A stretch of 64,000 nt of DNA, from contig NZ_AZRW02000003.1 of NCBI RefSeq assembly GCF_000512695.2, positions 106,731 through 170,730 of the forward strand, read 5' to 3'. Both the position numbers and the translations under genes were made by a program. This DNA is from Pseudomonas sp. QTF5. Lineage in GTDB: Bacteria; Pseudomonadota; Gammaproteobacteria; Pseudomonadales; Pseudomonadaceae. The first letter of the stretch is position 1. Each line of letters starts with the position of its first letter. The notes under the pieces are model-generated. The model was not told the origin of the DNA and ran no database searches. It was given only the letters and a program-made list of their open reading frames with translations. This document shows, one piece after another, positions 52,212 through 60,615 of the stretch.

Positions 52212-52501
52212 ATCGCCTCCGGTTGTGTGGTGACAATATCCAGTCCTTCACGGACCTCAACGGAACAGGCGCGTAGACGCTCGCCGCTGCGGGCCCAGAC
52301 CCAACAGTCCTGGCAAGCGCCCATCAGGCAGAAACCGGCGCGGCGGCCAGAATCGAACTCCGATTGGCGCAACGCTGAGCCCTGAGTCAGCAAGGCGACC
52401 ATCAGCGTATCGCCCTGCAACGCCTCGATGGGCATGCCGTCTACCTTCAGTTTGACGATGGACCGGCCCTGTTCGGCCAGTCTGACGAAACGCCCGTTCA
52501 T
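52193..52501 (-). CDS. Small [2Fe-2S] subunit (HcnA-like)
   Basis: 102-aa plant-type ferredoxin-like protein. The cluster ligands appear in FCLMGACQDC (CxxxxCxxC) and a further Cys in LRACSVEV. HcnA is 104 aa, so size and gene order match the HcnABC-type trimer. The ATG overlaps the stop of the ABC ATPase gene (ATGA), tying transport and oxidation into one translationally coupled unit. The 24-codon N-terminal extension of the open frame lies within the ATPase gene and is rejected. Confidence 0.87.
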   Translation of the reverse strand: MNGRFVRLAEQGRSIVKLKVDGMPIEALQGDTLMVALLTQGSALRQSEFDSGRRAGFCLMGACQDCWVWARSGERLRACSVEVREGLDIVTTQPEAIWPLRG

Positions 52502-54342
52502 GCATAAGCTCCCACGGTCATGCTGTTGGAATCCTTCTGGGTTTTCAGCAACTCGGCACTGTCGTGATGACAAAGGACTTCACTGCCGCCAACAATCAAG
52601 TGACGGTCCGGCGGGACGCAATTGCACAGGCCATCAACCCTCACCGGGCAACGATTGAGGAACGTGCACAGCCCAGGCGCATTGGCTTTTGCACCAATGG
52701 GCGGCAGCGTGCCGCAGGTCGTTGTTCCGCAGCCTTCCAACCAGCCCTGGCGCAACTCCGGCACCGAATGGATCAACAGGTCGGTATAAGGATGGAACGG
52801 CGCCTCAGCATACGACTGGCGAGTGCCGGACTGAATCTTGTGGCCGCTGTACATCACCACAATGTCGTCGCATAGCGCTCGCACGGTGGAGATGTCATGG
52901 CTGATGAACAGATAGGAAACGCCCAGCTCCTGACGCAGATCGCGTAGCAGTTCGAGAATCGCCGCGCCCACCACGGTATCCAGTGCCGACGTTACCTCGT
53001 CGCACAGAATCAGATCCGGCTTGGCGGCCAGGGCCCGGGCCAGATTGACCCGTTGTTTTTGCCCGCCGGACAGTTCGTTCGGACGACGCTCAGCCATCGC
53101 GCGCGGCAAACGAACGAGATCCAGCAACTCGTCGATACGCTGACGCAGTGCGGCGCCCTTGAGACCGAAATACATCTTCAGCGGACGACTCAGAATCGTG
53201 CTGACGCTGTGCATCGGATTGAGTGCGGTGTCGGCGTTCTGGAAGACCATTTGAATGCGTCGGAACTGCTCGTCGGTGCGCGACGACAGGCTGCCCCCCA
53301 AGGGCTGGCCATCGAAGGTCAGTCCGCCAAGGGCCGGCTCCAATAATCCGGCCACGACCCGCGCCAGTGTCGACTTGCCAGAGCCCGACTCACCGATCAC
53401 CCCGATGGCCTGGCCTCTGCGAACCGTCAGGTCGATCTCTTCCAGCACGCGAATGGCCGGCATGCCTTGCGCGTTCTTGTTGCCGTAACCGGCGGTCAGG
53501 CCCTGAATGGTCAGCAATGGCGTCTCTTCGGCGATGCCGCAAGGCGGACGAATCGTCGTGTCCGGCCGCGCCGCTGCCAACAAACTGCGGGTGTATTCGT
53601 GGGCCGGACCTTGGAGCAAGGGCGCCGTGGCGCTCTGTTCGAAGATCTCGCCGCCATTGAGCACCACGATCTGGTCAGCCATTTGCGCGACCACGGCCAG
53701 GTCATGGGAAACGTAGACCGCCGTCGCGCCGCGTTCGCGCACCACCCGTTTGAAGGCGCGCAGCACATCGATCTGGGTCGTCACATCAAGTGCCGTCGTC
53801 GGTTCGTCGAGCACCACCAGCAGCGGATCGCTGATCAGCGCCATGGCCGCCATCACCCGTTGCAGTTGTCCGCCGGAGACTTGATGGGGGTAGCGCTGAC
53901 CAATGTGATCGGGATCAGGCAGAGCCAGATCGCGGAACAACTCGATGGCTTTGGCCTCAAGCACAGCCCGGCTGCCCAGACCATGAATCAATGCGCCCTC
54001 CACCACTTGGTCGATAAGCTTTTTCGCCGGGTTGAACGCCGCTGCGGCGCTCTGAGCGATGTACGACACACGGTTGCCGCGCAAGCCTTGCAGCTCGCTT
54101 TCGCTCAACGCCAGCATATCGTGTTCGCCGATTTGCACCACGCCGCCCGCCAGCCGACACCCACGGCGGGCATAACCGAGCAACGCCAGGGCGATGGTGG
54201 TCTTGCCGGAGCCAGACTCACCGATCAACGCCAATACCTCACCTTTTTCCAGGGAGAAGCTCACGCCCTTGACGATTTCCACCTCACCGAGCTCGCCACA
54301 GGCGACCACTCGCAGGTCCTGAACTCGAATTAATTCGCTCAT
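52498..54342 (-). CDS. Dipeptide/oligopeptide-type ABC transporter, fused double ATPase
   Basis: 614-aa protein with two DppD/DppF-type ATPase domains in one chain. Domain 1 (about 1-265): Walker A GESGSGKTT, signature VSGGQLQRVM, Walker B LLVVLDEPTTALD. Domain 2 (about 280-560): GESGSGKST, LSGGQKQRVN and LILCDEVTSALD, followed by the oligopeptide/dipeptide C-terminal motif with Cys residues (FLNRCPVRVDGLC). It energises import by the two permeases encoded upstream. One base separates its start from the permease stop. Confidence 0.92.
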   Translation of the reverse strand: MSELIRVQDLRVVACGELGEVEIVKGVSFSLEKGEVLALIGESGSGKTTIALALLGYARRGCRLAGGVVQIGEHDMLALSESELQGLRGNRVSYIAQSAAAAFNPAKKLIDQVVEGALIHGLGSRAVLEAKAIELFRDLALPDPDHIGQRYPHQVSGGQLQRVMAAMALISDPLLVVLDEPTTALDVTTQIDVLRAFKRVVRERGATAVYVSHDLAVVAQMADQIVVLNGGEIFEQSATAPLLQGPAHEYTRSLLAAARPDTTIRPPCGIAEETPLLTIQGLTAGYGNKNAQGMPAIRVLEEIDLTVRRGQAIGVIGESGSGKSTLARVVAGLLEPALGGLTFDGQPLGGSLSSRTDEQFRRIQMVFQNADTALNPMHSVSTILSRPLKMYFGLKGAALRQRIDELLDLVRLPRAMAERRPNELSGGQKQRVNLARALAAKPDLILCDEVTSALDTVVGAAILELLRDLRQELGVSYLFISHDISTVRALCDDIVVMYSGHKIQSGTRQSYAEAPFHPYTDLLIHSVPELRQGWLEGCGTTTCGTLPPIGAKANAPGLCTFLNRCPVRVDGLCNCVPPDRHLIVGGSEVLCHHDSAELLKTQKDSNSMTVGAYA

Positions 54343-54343
54343 T

Positions 54344-55216
54344 TCAATGGCCTCCCGAACGTCGACTACGTCGCGACGACAGCCGGTCGATAAACAGATT
54401 CACACCGATGGTCAGGGTGCCAATGGCCAGGGCCGGAATCACGATGGCTGGCGCGCCCTGATTAAGGCCGCCGATGTTCTCGCGCACCAGCGAGCCGAGG
54501 TCGGCATCCGGCGGCTGCACACCCAGGCCCAGAAAGCTCATGCCGCTGAGCAGGAGCACGATGAAACCGAAGCGCAAGCCCAGGTCCGTCAGCACCGGGT
54601 TGAGCATGTTCGGCAGGATTTCCACGCAGGCGATGTACAGCCGACGCTCGCCGCGAGTACGGGCCACTTGCACGTATTCCAGGGCTTCGATATTCACCGC
54701 CATGCTGCGGGCGATACGGAACGCGCCCGGGGTGAAGCTCAATACCGCCGTGCAGATCAGCAAGGTGACCGAGGAGCCGAAGGCCGAGACCATGATCAGC
54801 GCCAGCATCTTGCTGGGGATCGAAATGAAAGCGTCCATCAGTCGACTGATCAGTTCATCCAGCCACTTCGGTGACACCACCGACAACAATGCACAACTGG
54901 TCCCCAGACTGCTGGCCAACACAGCGGCAATCAACGCCAGGCCGACGGTGAAGCGTGCGCCGACGAGGATCCGGCTGAGCATGTCGCGGCCCAGGTAATC
55001 GGTGCCGAACGGGTAAGCAGCGCTCAGGTTGTCGAAGACATTATCAGAGACCACTTGCCCCACCGGATGCGGTGCCAGCCATGGGCCGAAGATGGCCACC
55101 AGCACCCAGATCACACACATCGCAGCGCCGATCAGGCCGAGCCAGGACGATCCGTGGGAAACCTTGCCCAGCGCCAATTTGGTAGTAGCCGGCGATTTCA
55201 CAATGAGATTGTTCAT
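54344..55216 (-). CDS. ABC transporter permease, DppC-like
   Basis: 290-aa inner-membrane permease of the DppC/OppC type with an N-terminal helix (WLGLIGAAMCVIWVLVAIFGPWLAP), FGTDYLGRDMLSRILVGAR, and the EAA cytoplasmic loop EYVQVARTRGERRLYIACVEI-type region. The start MNNLIVKSPA was chosen because the longer frame runs into the upstream permease gene; the ATG overlaps that gene's stop by 4 bp. Confidence 0.9.
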   Translation of the reverse strand: MNNLIVKSPATTKLALGKVSHGSSWLGLIGAAMCVIWVLVAIFGPWLAPHPVGQVVSDNVFDNLSAAYPFGTDYLGRDMLSRILVGARFTVGLALIAAVLASSLGTSCALLSVVSPKWLDELISRLMDAFISIPSKMLALIMVSAFGSSVTLLICTAVLSFTPGAFRIARSMAVNIEALEYVQVARTRGERRLYIACVEILPNMLNPVLTDLGLRFGFIVLLLSGMSFLGLGVQPPDADLGSLVRENIGGLNQGAPAIVIPALAIGTLTIGVNLFIDRLSSRRSRRSGGH

Positions 55217-56169
55217 TGGTTTCTCAGCCTCGGATTGGAAAGAATCGCGCACAGGTCGGCAATCAGCACCAACGTCAAATACGCCGTACAAAACAACATG
55301 GTGCAGGCTTGAACCAAGGCCATGTCGCGATTGGTCACGGCATCGACCATCAGGCTGGCGATGCCGGGATAGTTGAAGATCGTTTCAACGATCACCACGC
55401 CGCCCAACAGGTAGGACAGGCTCAGGGCGATGGCATTGGCGATCGGGCCGATGGCATTGGGCAAGGCATGGCGCAGGACGATCCGAATCTTGCTGACACC
55501 TTTGAGCCGGGCCATTTCCACGTAAGGGCTGTCGAGCTGATCGATCACCGCTGCCCGGGTCATGCGCGCCATTTGCGCGACAATCACGCAGCACAACGTC
55601 ATCACCGGCAACGCGTAAGTACGCATGAATTGCCAGGGTGAAGTGATGTCACTGGCGTAGGACAGCGCCGACAACCAGCCCAGGTTCACCGCGAAAATCA
55701 GTACCGCCAGGGTCGCGACCAGAAACTCCGGTACCGCCACCATGGTCAAGGTGAAAAAGCTGAGGAAGCTGTCGATGCGCCCGCCCCGGCCCATGGCCGA
55801 ACCAATGCCCAGAATCAACGCCACCGGCACTGACACCAACGCCGTGGCGGCCGCCAGCATCAGGGTGTTGGGCAAACGCCCGGCCATCAAGTCACTGACC
55901 GGCATGGCGTTGGACACTGACAACCCCATGTCACCGCTAAGCAGGCTCATCAACCAGTGCAGGTAACGCAACACACCGGGCTGATCCAGCCCCATTTTCA
56001 GGCGCAAGGCTGCCACTTGTTCCGGCGTGGCGAACTGCCCCAGAGACTGTTGCGCCGCGTCCCCCGGCAGCACCGCCGTGATGGCGAAAACCACCATAGA
56101 CACAATCAACAAGGTCACGATCGCCGCGCCCACGCGCCGGCCGATCAACCACAGTGTGTTGCTATTCAT
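55213..56169 (-). CDS. ABC transporter permease, DppB-like
   Basis: 318-aa permease of the DppB/OppB type. First helix GAAIVTLLIVSMVVFAITAVLPGD, then a periplasmic segment and five further helices, including SYLLGGVVIVETIFNYPGIASLMV. The EAA-like loop is RMTRAAVIDQLDSPYVEMARLKG. The start MNSNTLWLIG is preferred; the 115-codon upstream extension has no homology and lies inside the binding-protein gene. Confidence 0.9.
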   Translation of the reverse strand: MNSNTLWLIGRRVGAAIVTLLIVSMVVFAITAVLPGDAAQQSLGQFATPEQVAALRLKMGLDQPGVLRYLHWLMSLLSGDMGLSVSNAMPVSDLMAGRLPNTLMLAAATALVSVPVALILGIGSAMGRGGRIDSFLSFFTLTMVAVPEFLVATLAVLIFAVNLGWLSALSYASDITSPWQFMRTYALPVMTLCCVIVAQMARMTRAAVIDQLDSPYVEMARLKGVSKIRIVLRHALPNAIGPIANAIALSLSYLLGGVVIVETIFNYPGIASLMVDAVTNRDMALVQACTMLFCTAYLTLVLIADLCAILSNPRLRNQ

Positions 56170-56215
56170 CACCCAATCCTCATGCAATGTAGCTGCAGCA
56201 AAAACCCGACTTTCA

Positions 56216-57862
56216 TCAAGCGTCCAGCCAGATCTGCTCGGCAAACATGTAACCCATGAAACCGCCCAGAGGGTTGGTGCCGTAGCCTTTGACTCGCTGA
56301 TCGGAGCCATCGATGTTGCTGATGAACACCGGCACACCGATACCGCTGTGCTCATGCACCAGGGCTTGCATGTCGGCGTACATCTTGCCGCGCTTGGCCT
56401 CGTCGGTTTCGCCTCGGGCTTGTACCAGCAGCTGGTCGAACTGATCGTTTTTCCAGCCGGACTCGTTCCAGGGTGCTGTCGACTGGAAGAACTGCGAGAA
56501 AAGCATGTCGGCATTCGGCCGCGGGTTGATGTTGCCGAAACTCAGCGGGTGCTTCGCCCAATGGTTGGACCAGTAGCCATCGCTCGGCAGGCGGTTGACG
56601 TCGAGCTTCAGCCCGGCCTGTTTGGCTGACTGCTGCAGCAGCACAGCGATGTCCACCGAACCGGTCGCGGCCGGCGAGCACATCAGCGGCATGGTGATGC
56701 TTTCCATCCCGGCCTTTTTGAGCAGGAACTTGGCTTTTTCCGGGTCGTAGGCACGTTGTGGCAAATCGGCGTTGAAGAAGCGTGCACCGGGTGCGATCGG
56801 GTGGTCGTTGCCGACCCTGGCGTAGCCCCGGAATATCGCCGACTTGATCTGTTCCCGATCCAGCAGCAATTTCATGGCCTCGGTGAATTCCGGGCTTTTG
56901 CCCGGCAGTTGGTCCTGACGGATGATCAGGTCGGTGTAGTTACCCGACGGCGAGTCCACGACCCGATGCTTGGTGCTGGCCTTGATACGAATCGTTGAGC
57001 GCGGGTTTACCTCGTTGACGATGTGTACGTCGCCCGACAACAGGGCGTTGATCCGTGATGGCTCATCGGCAATGGCGATAAATTCGATCTCATCCAGATA
57101 CGGCAAGCCGGGTTTCCAGTAATTGGTATTGCGCACACCAATCGAACGCACCCCGGGCTTGAACTCCTTGGCCTTGAACGGGCCGGTTCCGATGCCCTGG
57201 CTGAAATCGCTCGTCCCCTCGGGAACGATCAACATGTGAGAGATGGCAAGAACCGATGGCAGTTCAGCATTGGGGCCGCTCAACTGTATCTGCACTTCAT
57301 GGGTGCCGTTGGCCTTGACTTCGGCGAACTGCGACGCCAGCGGCAGGACCTTGGAACCGGTGATTGGATCCTTGTGCCGCAACAGGGAAAACACCACGTC
57401 GGCGGCGGTCAGAGGCTTGCCGTTGTGGAAGACCACTTCCTTGCGCAGGGTGATTACCCAGAGCGTGGCGTCAGTGGTGTCGATACGCTCGGCCAACTCC
57501 AGTTGCGGCACCATATGGCTGTCGAAACGCGTCAGGCCGTTGTAGAACATGTAATGGCGCACGTAGTCGGTGGACGATGAACCTTTGGCCGGGTCCAGGG
57601 TGTCGGCGGTGGAACTGGACGAGCCTGCGACACGGATACGACCGCCGGGTTTGCCTTTTCCAGGGCTTGCCGTTTCATCATCGGCAAACAGCTTGCCGGC
57701 GGCGCCGAACAGGCTGCCGGCGCCCGCGACGGCCACCCCTGCCAACCCCAACATTTGCAATGCATTGCGGCGTGACATGCCGCGATTGAGCCCTTCAAAA
57801 ACACGCAGACTTTCTTCACCTGTGATCAACCGGGAGTCGATATTCTTTTTATCGTCAGTCAT
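56216..57862 (-). CDS. Tat-exported solute-binding protein, SBP family 5
   Basis: 548-aa periplasmic binding protein of the peptide/nickel/opine family (SBP_bac_5). The N-terminal signal is of twin-arginine type: about 28 polar residues, SRRNALQMLG, then a hydrophobic GLAGVAVAGAGSLFGAAG, so it is expected to be exported folded via Tat. Family features: VAGSSSSTADTLDPAKG, the YNGLTRFDSHMVPQLELAE stretch and TPLTAADVVFSLLRH-like sequence (written PLTAADVVFSLLRH). It precedes the two permeases by 46 bp. Ligand unknown; peptides, opines and N-acyl amino acids are typical of the family. Confidence 0.88.
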   Translation of the reverse strand: MTDDKKNIDSRLITGEESLRVFEGLNRGMSRRNALQMLGLAGVAVAGAGSLFGAAGKLFADDETASPGKGKPGGRIRVAGSSSSTADTLDPAKGSSSTDYVRHYMFYNGLTRFDSHMVPQLELAERIDTTDATLWVITLRKEVVFHNGKPLTAADVVFSLLRHKDPITGSKVLPLASQFAEVKANGTHEVQIQLSGPNAELPSVLAISHMLIVPEGTSDFSQGIGTGPFKAKEFKPGVRSIGVRNTNYWKPGLPYLDEIEFIAIADEPSRINALLSGDVHIVNEVNPRSTIRIKASTKHRVVDSPSGNYTDLIIRQDQLPGKSPEFTEAMKLLLDREQIKSAIFRGYARVGNDHPIAPGARFFNADLPQRAYDPEKAKFLLKKAGMESITMPLMCSPAATGSVDIAVLLQQSAKQAGLKLDVNRLPSDGYWSNHWAKHPLSFGNINPRPNADMLFSQFFQSTAPWNESGWKNDQFDQLLVQARGETDEAKRGKMYADMQALVHEHSGIGVPVFISNIDGSDQRVKGYGTNPLGGFMGYMFAEQIWLDA

Positions 57863-57954
57863 GTCAGTCCTACCTTTCGCAAATGATAAGGCTCAAGTGC
57901 TGGCGATTAAGCGCAGCGTGATGAAACGTAAAAATGAGAAGCAACCACATGAAC

Positions 57955-59229
57955 TCAGTGTAGGTAGTCCTGCAGGCGGTAATACGCACCGACCAAGGGC
58001 AGGAACCAGGGCTTGCCGAAATGTCCGGGAATCGCCGGCCAGTCGAGTTCACGCCAGGGGTTGGCCTCGACCTTGCCGGCCATGACCTCGGCCATGACCT
58101 GCCCCATGTGCACCGACATCTGTACCCCATGACCGCTGTAACCCATGGAGTAATAAACGCCTCCATGCTGGCCGGCCCGGGGCAACCGATCAGAGGTCAT
58201 GTCCACCAATCCACCCCAGCAATAGTCGATCTTCACGCTAGCCAGTTGCGGAAACATCTGCACCATTGCCGCTTGCAACACTTTGCCGCTCTTGGCGTCG
58301 GAAACGCTGTCAGACATGGCAAACCGCGCACGACCGCCAAACAGCAAGCGGTTGTCCGGCGTCAGGCGGAAGTAGTTACCAATCATGCGGCTGGTGACAT
58401 AGGAACGCCGTGCCGGTAGCAAGCTGTCGATCAGGGCCTGCGGTAGCACCTCGGTGGCGATCACGAAACTGCCCACCGGCACGATCCGCCGCCGATACCA
58501 GCCCAATCCGCCCTGCTGACATGTGCCGGTGGCCAGCAGAACCTGTTTGGCATGCAGCGAGCCCTTGGTGGTGTTGACCTGATAGCCGCCGGCACGGGCT
58601 TTCCAGTCCGTCACCGACACGCCTTGAAAGATCAACGCGCCGTGACGTGCTGCCGCTTCGGCCAGACCGACACCGAAGCGCCCGACGTGCATCTGCACGC
58701 CGTTGCGCTGCAGCAAGCCTCCATGGAATTCGGCCGAGTTGACTTCAGCACGGGTCTCTTGCGCAGACAGCAATTCGACTTCGGCATCGACCTCACGCCG
58801 AATCAATTCGCAGGTGCGCGCCAGGCCTTCGTAATGCATCGGTTTGGCGGCCAGCTTGAGTTTGCCATCGCGCTTGAGGTCGCAGGCAATCTGCTCCTGC
58901 TCCACCAGCGAGACGACGCTCTGCACGGCGCTTTCATAGGCCAGGTAATAGGCTCGCGCTTTATCAGCGCCGAGGCTGGCGCTGAGCGCCGCGTAATCCT
59001 GGGCAACGCCGGTGTTGCACTGACCGCCATTGCGCCCCGAAGCCTCGCCAATCACCCGCCCCGCTTCCAGCACCACCACACTGGCCCCCTTCAAGGCCAG
59101 GGCCCGGGCCGCCGCCAGGCCGGTGAGACCACCACCGACGATGGCCACATCGACCTGCCCGGGCAACCCGCCGAGCTGGGCACCGGTGAATACCGGTGCG
59201 GTATCGAGCCAATAGGACTCACTGCCCAT
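57955..59229 (-). CDS. FAD-dependent amine/amino-acid oxidase (PuuB/PauB-like)
   Basis: 424-aa DAO-family flavoenzyme resembling gamma-glutamylputrescine oxidase. FAD motif VAIVGGGLTGLAAARALA (about 28), GRNGGQCNTG (about 67), WYRRRIVPVGSFVIATE, and C-terminal YYSMGYSGHGVQMSVHMG. It oxidises an amine or secondary amine, releasing H2O2 or passing electrons on. It follows the HAD gene by 36 bp and precedes the binding protein by 92 bp in the ten-gene operon. It may act on the same imported compound as the three-subunit oxidase or on its product. Confidence 0.86.
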   Translation of the reverse strand: MGSESYWLDTAPVFTGAQLGGLPGQVDVAIVGGGLTGLAAARALALKGASVVVLEAGRVIGEASGRNGGQCNTGVAQDYAALSASLGADKARAYYLAYESAVQSVVSLVEQEQIACDLKRDGKLKLAAKPMHYEGLARTCELIRREVDAEVELLSAQETRAEVNSAEFHGGLLQRNGVQMHVGRFGVGLAEAAARHGALIFQGVSVTDWKARAGGYQVNTTKGSLHAKQVLLATGTCQQGGLGWYRRRIVPVGSFVIATEVLPQALIDSLLPARRSYVTSRMIGNYFRLTPDNRLLFGGRARFAMSDSVSDAKSGKVLQAAMVQMFPQLASVKIDYCWGGLVDMTSDRLPRAGQHGGVYYSMGYSGHGVQMSVHMGQVMAEVMAGKVEANPWRELDWPAIPGHFGKPWFLPLVGAYYRLQDYLH

Positions 59230-59265
59230 GTCTAACCCCTTTTGCCTTGAAGAGTGCCGTGAGAC

Positions 59266-59934
59266 TCAGAGACCGACCAACCCGGCCAACCCGCCGATAT
59301 CCGGGATCTGGTGGTAGCCATAGACCGCATTCGCCGGTTGTTCATGACCACGGGCAACGAAGGCTTTGTGCTTGATCTTCATGTCGTGGGCCGACATCAG
59401 GTCATAACGGAAGCTCGAGGACACATGCAGAACGTCCTCCGGCCCGCAGCCGAGGTTGTCGAGCATGAACTCGAAGGCGGCAAGGCGTGGCTTGTAGGCC
59501 TGAGCTTGCTGAGCGGTGAAGACTTTATGGAAAGGCGCGCCGAGCTTGTCGACGTTGGACATGATCTGCTCGTCCATCGCGTTGGAGAAAATTACCAGCG
59601 GAATCTTGTCGGCGATTTTCGCCAGGCCGGCCGGTACGTCGGCATGTGGGCCCCACGTCGGTACGGCGTCGTAATAGAGTTGGCCTTCGCCTTTGTACTC
59701 GATGCCCCAACGTTTGCAGACCCGCGCCAGAGAGGTCTTGATAATCTCATCATACGGCCGCCAGTCACCCATCACCTGATCCAGACGATAGGCGGAGAAG
59801 TCCTTGACGAACTGATCCATTTGCCCGGCAGGGACACGATCGGCGAACAGCTCGCGCGTCATGTTTCCCATTTGGAAGTTGGTCAACGTGCCGTAGCAGT
59901 CAAAGGTAATAAACTTGGGTCGAAGAAAGCTCAT
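59266..59934 (-). CDS. Haloacid dehalogenase type II-like hydrolase
   Basis: 222-aa HAD enzyme of the (S)-2-haloacid dehalogenase type. Nucleophile motif FDCYGTLTNF (Asp10), motif II VIFSNAMDE, motif III Lys in YKPRLAAFEFML and HVSSSFRYDLMSAHD near motif IV. Such enzymes often sit in amino-acid/opine operons where their substrate is not a halogenated acid. First gene of the minus-strand operon. No clear promoter could be assigned upstream. Confidence 0.86.
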   Translation of the reverse strand: MSFLRPKFITFDCYGTLTNFQMGNMTRELFADRVPAGQMDQFVKDFSAYRLDQVMGDWRPYDEIIKTSLARVCKRWGIEYKGEGQLYYDAVPTWGPHADVPAGLAKIADKIPLVIFSNAMDEQIMSNVDKLGAPFHKVFTAQQAQAYKPRLAAFEFMLDNLGCGPEDVLHVSSSFRYDLMSAHDMKIKHKAFVARGHEQPANAVYGYHQIPDIGGLAGLVGL

Positions 59935-60231
59935 GAGTGCAGTCCTGAATGATGGTTGAGGTCATGACGGGGCAAGCAGTTACTCCGTTCGAGAAGCATC
60001 GGGGGTAACGCTGCATCACGAAATTATTACAACACCAAGAGACCCTGCATAAATCGTTAAAAGTATAGGTTGCGTGGCACAAACCACCGTTTTGCAGGGC
60101 TTGCTCAGCAGACTGTGCGGGATGCTCCAGACTCGGGCGCTGCCCTCCTTTTTCTGAGCTTTGTGGGCCGTTATAGCGCGCCGGCGAACTCCCGGAACCC
60201 AACATGCGGCAGAATCTACCTGCGCAACGAG

Positions 60232-60264
60232 AACGGGCGCATCCCCCTGAGGAACGCGCCCGTT
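60232..60264 (+). terminator. Hairpin AACGGGCGC/GCGCCCGTT
   Basis: Perfect 9-bp stem with a 15-base loop, followed on the plus strand by TATTGTTTTT. No plus-strand gene ends just before it; it more likely belonged to the now-decayed minus-strand oxidoreductase at 60299. The rest of 59935-60231 shows no gene. Confidence 0.55.
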
Positions 60265-60298
60265 TATTGTTTTTACGAGGGAGTGACGCGGCCTTTCC

Positions 60299-60454
60299 TC
60301 AGAATTCCGCGACCTTGCCCCACGCCGAAGACTGGAATCGGTCCGGGTGATAGAGACGAGGATCAACCAAGGGATCGCTGTCGCTGACAATGTCGGCGAT
60401 TAAGTGGCCAGCACCAGGGCCGATGCCGAAGCCATGGGCACTGACCCGGCCGCA
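60299..60454 (-). pseudogene. C-terminal remnant of an FAD-dependent oxidoreductase
   Basis: Translating the minus strand gives 50 residues (GRVSAHGFGIGPGAGHLIAD, then DPLVDPRLYHPDRF, then SSAWGKVAEF) ending in a normal stop. This is the typical C-terminal end of DadA/glycine-oxidase-type flavoproteins. An in-frame stop (TAA at 60464-60466) lies just upstream and no N-terminal part is found, so it is a truncated gene. It is not part of the ten-gene operon and does not match the C-termini of its two oxidases. Confidence 0.8.
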
Positions 60455-60615
60455 AGGGTGAAGTTACGTTGATGCAAAGTTAGCCTGGCAGATACAGCAG
60501 ATTATCCCTTGCAAACTTAAAGAACGGCACATTTTGTCTGGGCCGCTTTGTTAGCTTATTGATGACCACCCTCTGCTGCTCGCAGTGCCTATTACCGCTC
60601 TAAGGAGCTAGTTGG

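Noticed and set aside
50892..52385. 497-codon plus-strand frame opposite the HcnB-like gene
   Set aside because: Shadow of the minus-strand gene; composition rich in His, Gln and Arg with no recognisable domain.
49669..52501. Possible hydrogen cyanide synthase hcnABC
   Set aside because: Subunit sizes and order fit HcnABC, but the genes are embedded in and translationally coupled to a transporter/deacylase operon, whereas hcnABC normally stands alone; a catabolic oxidase is more likely.
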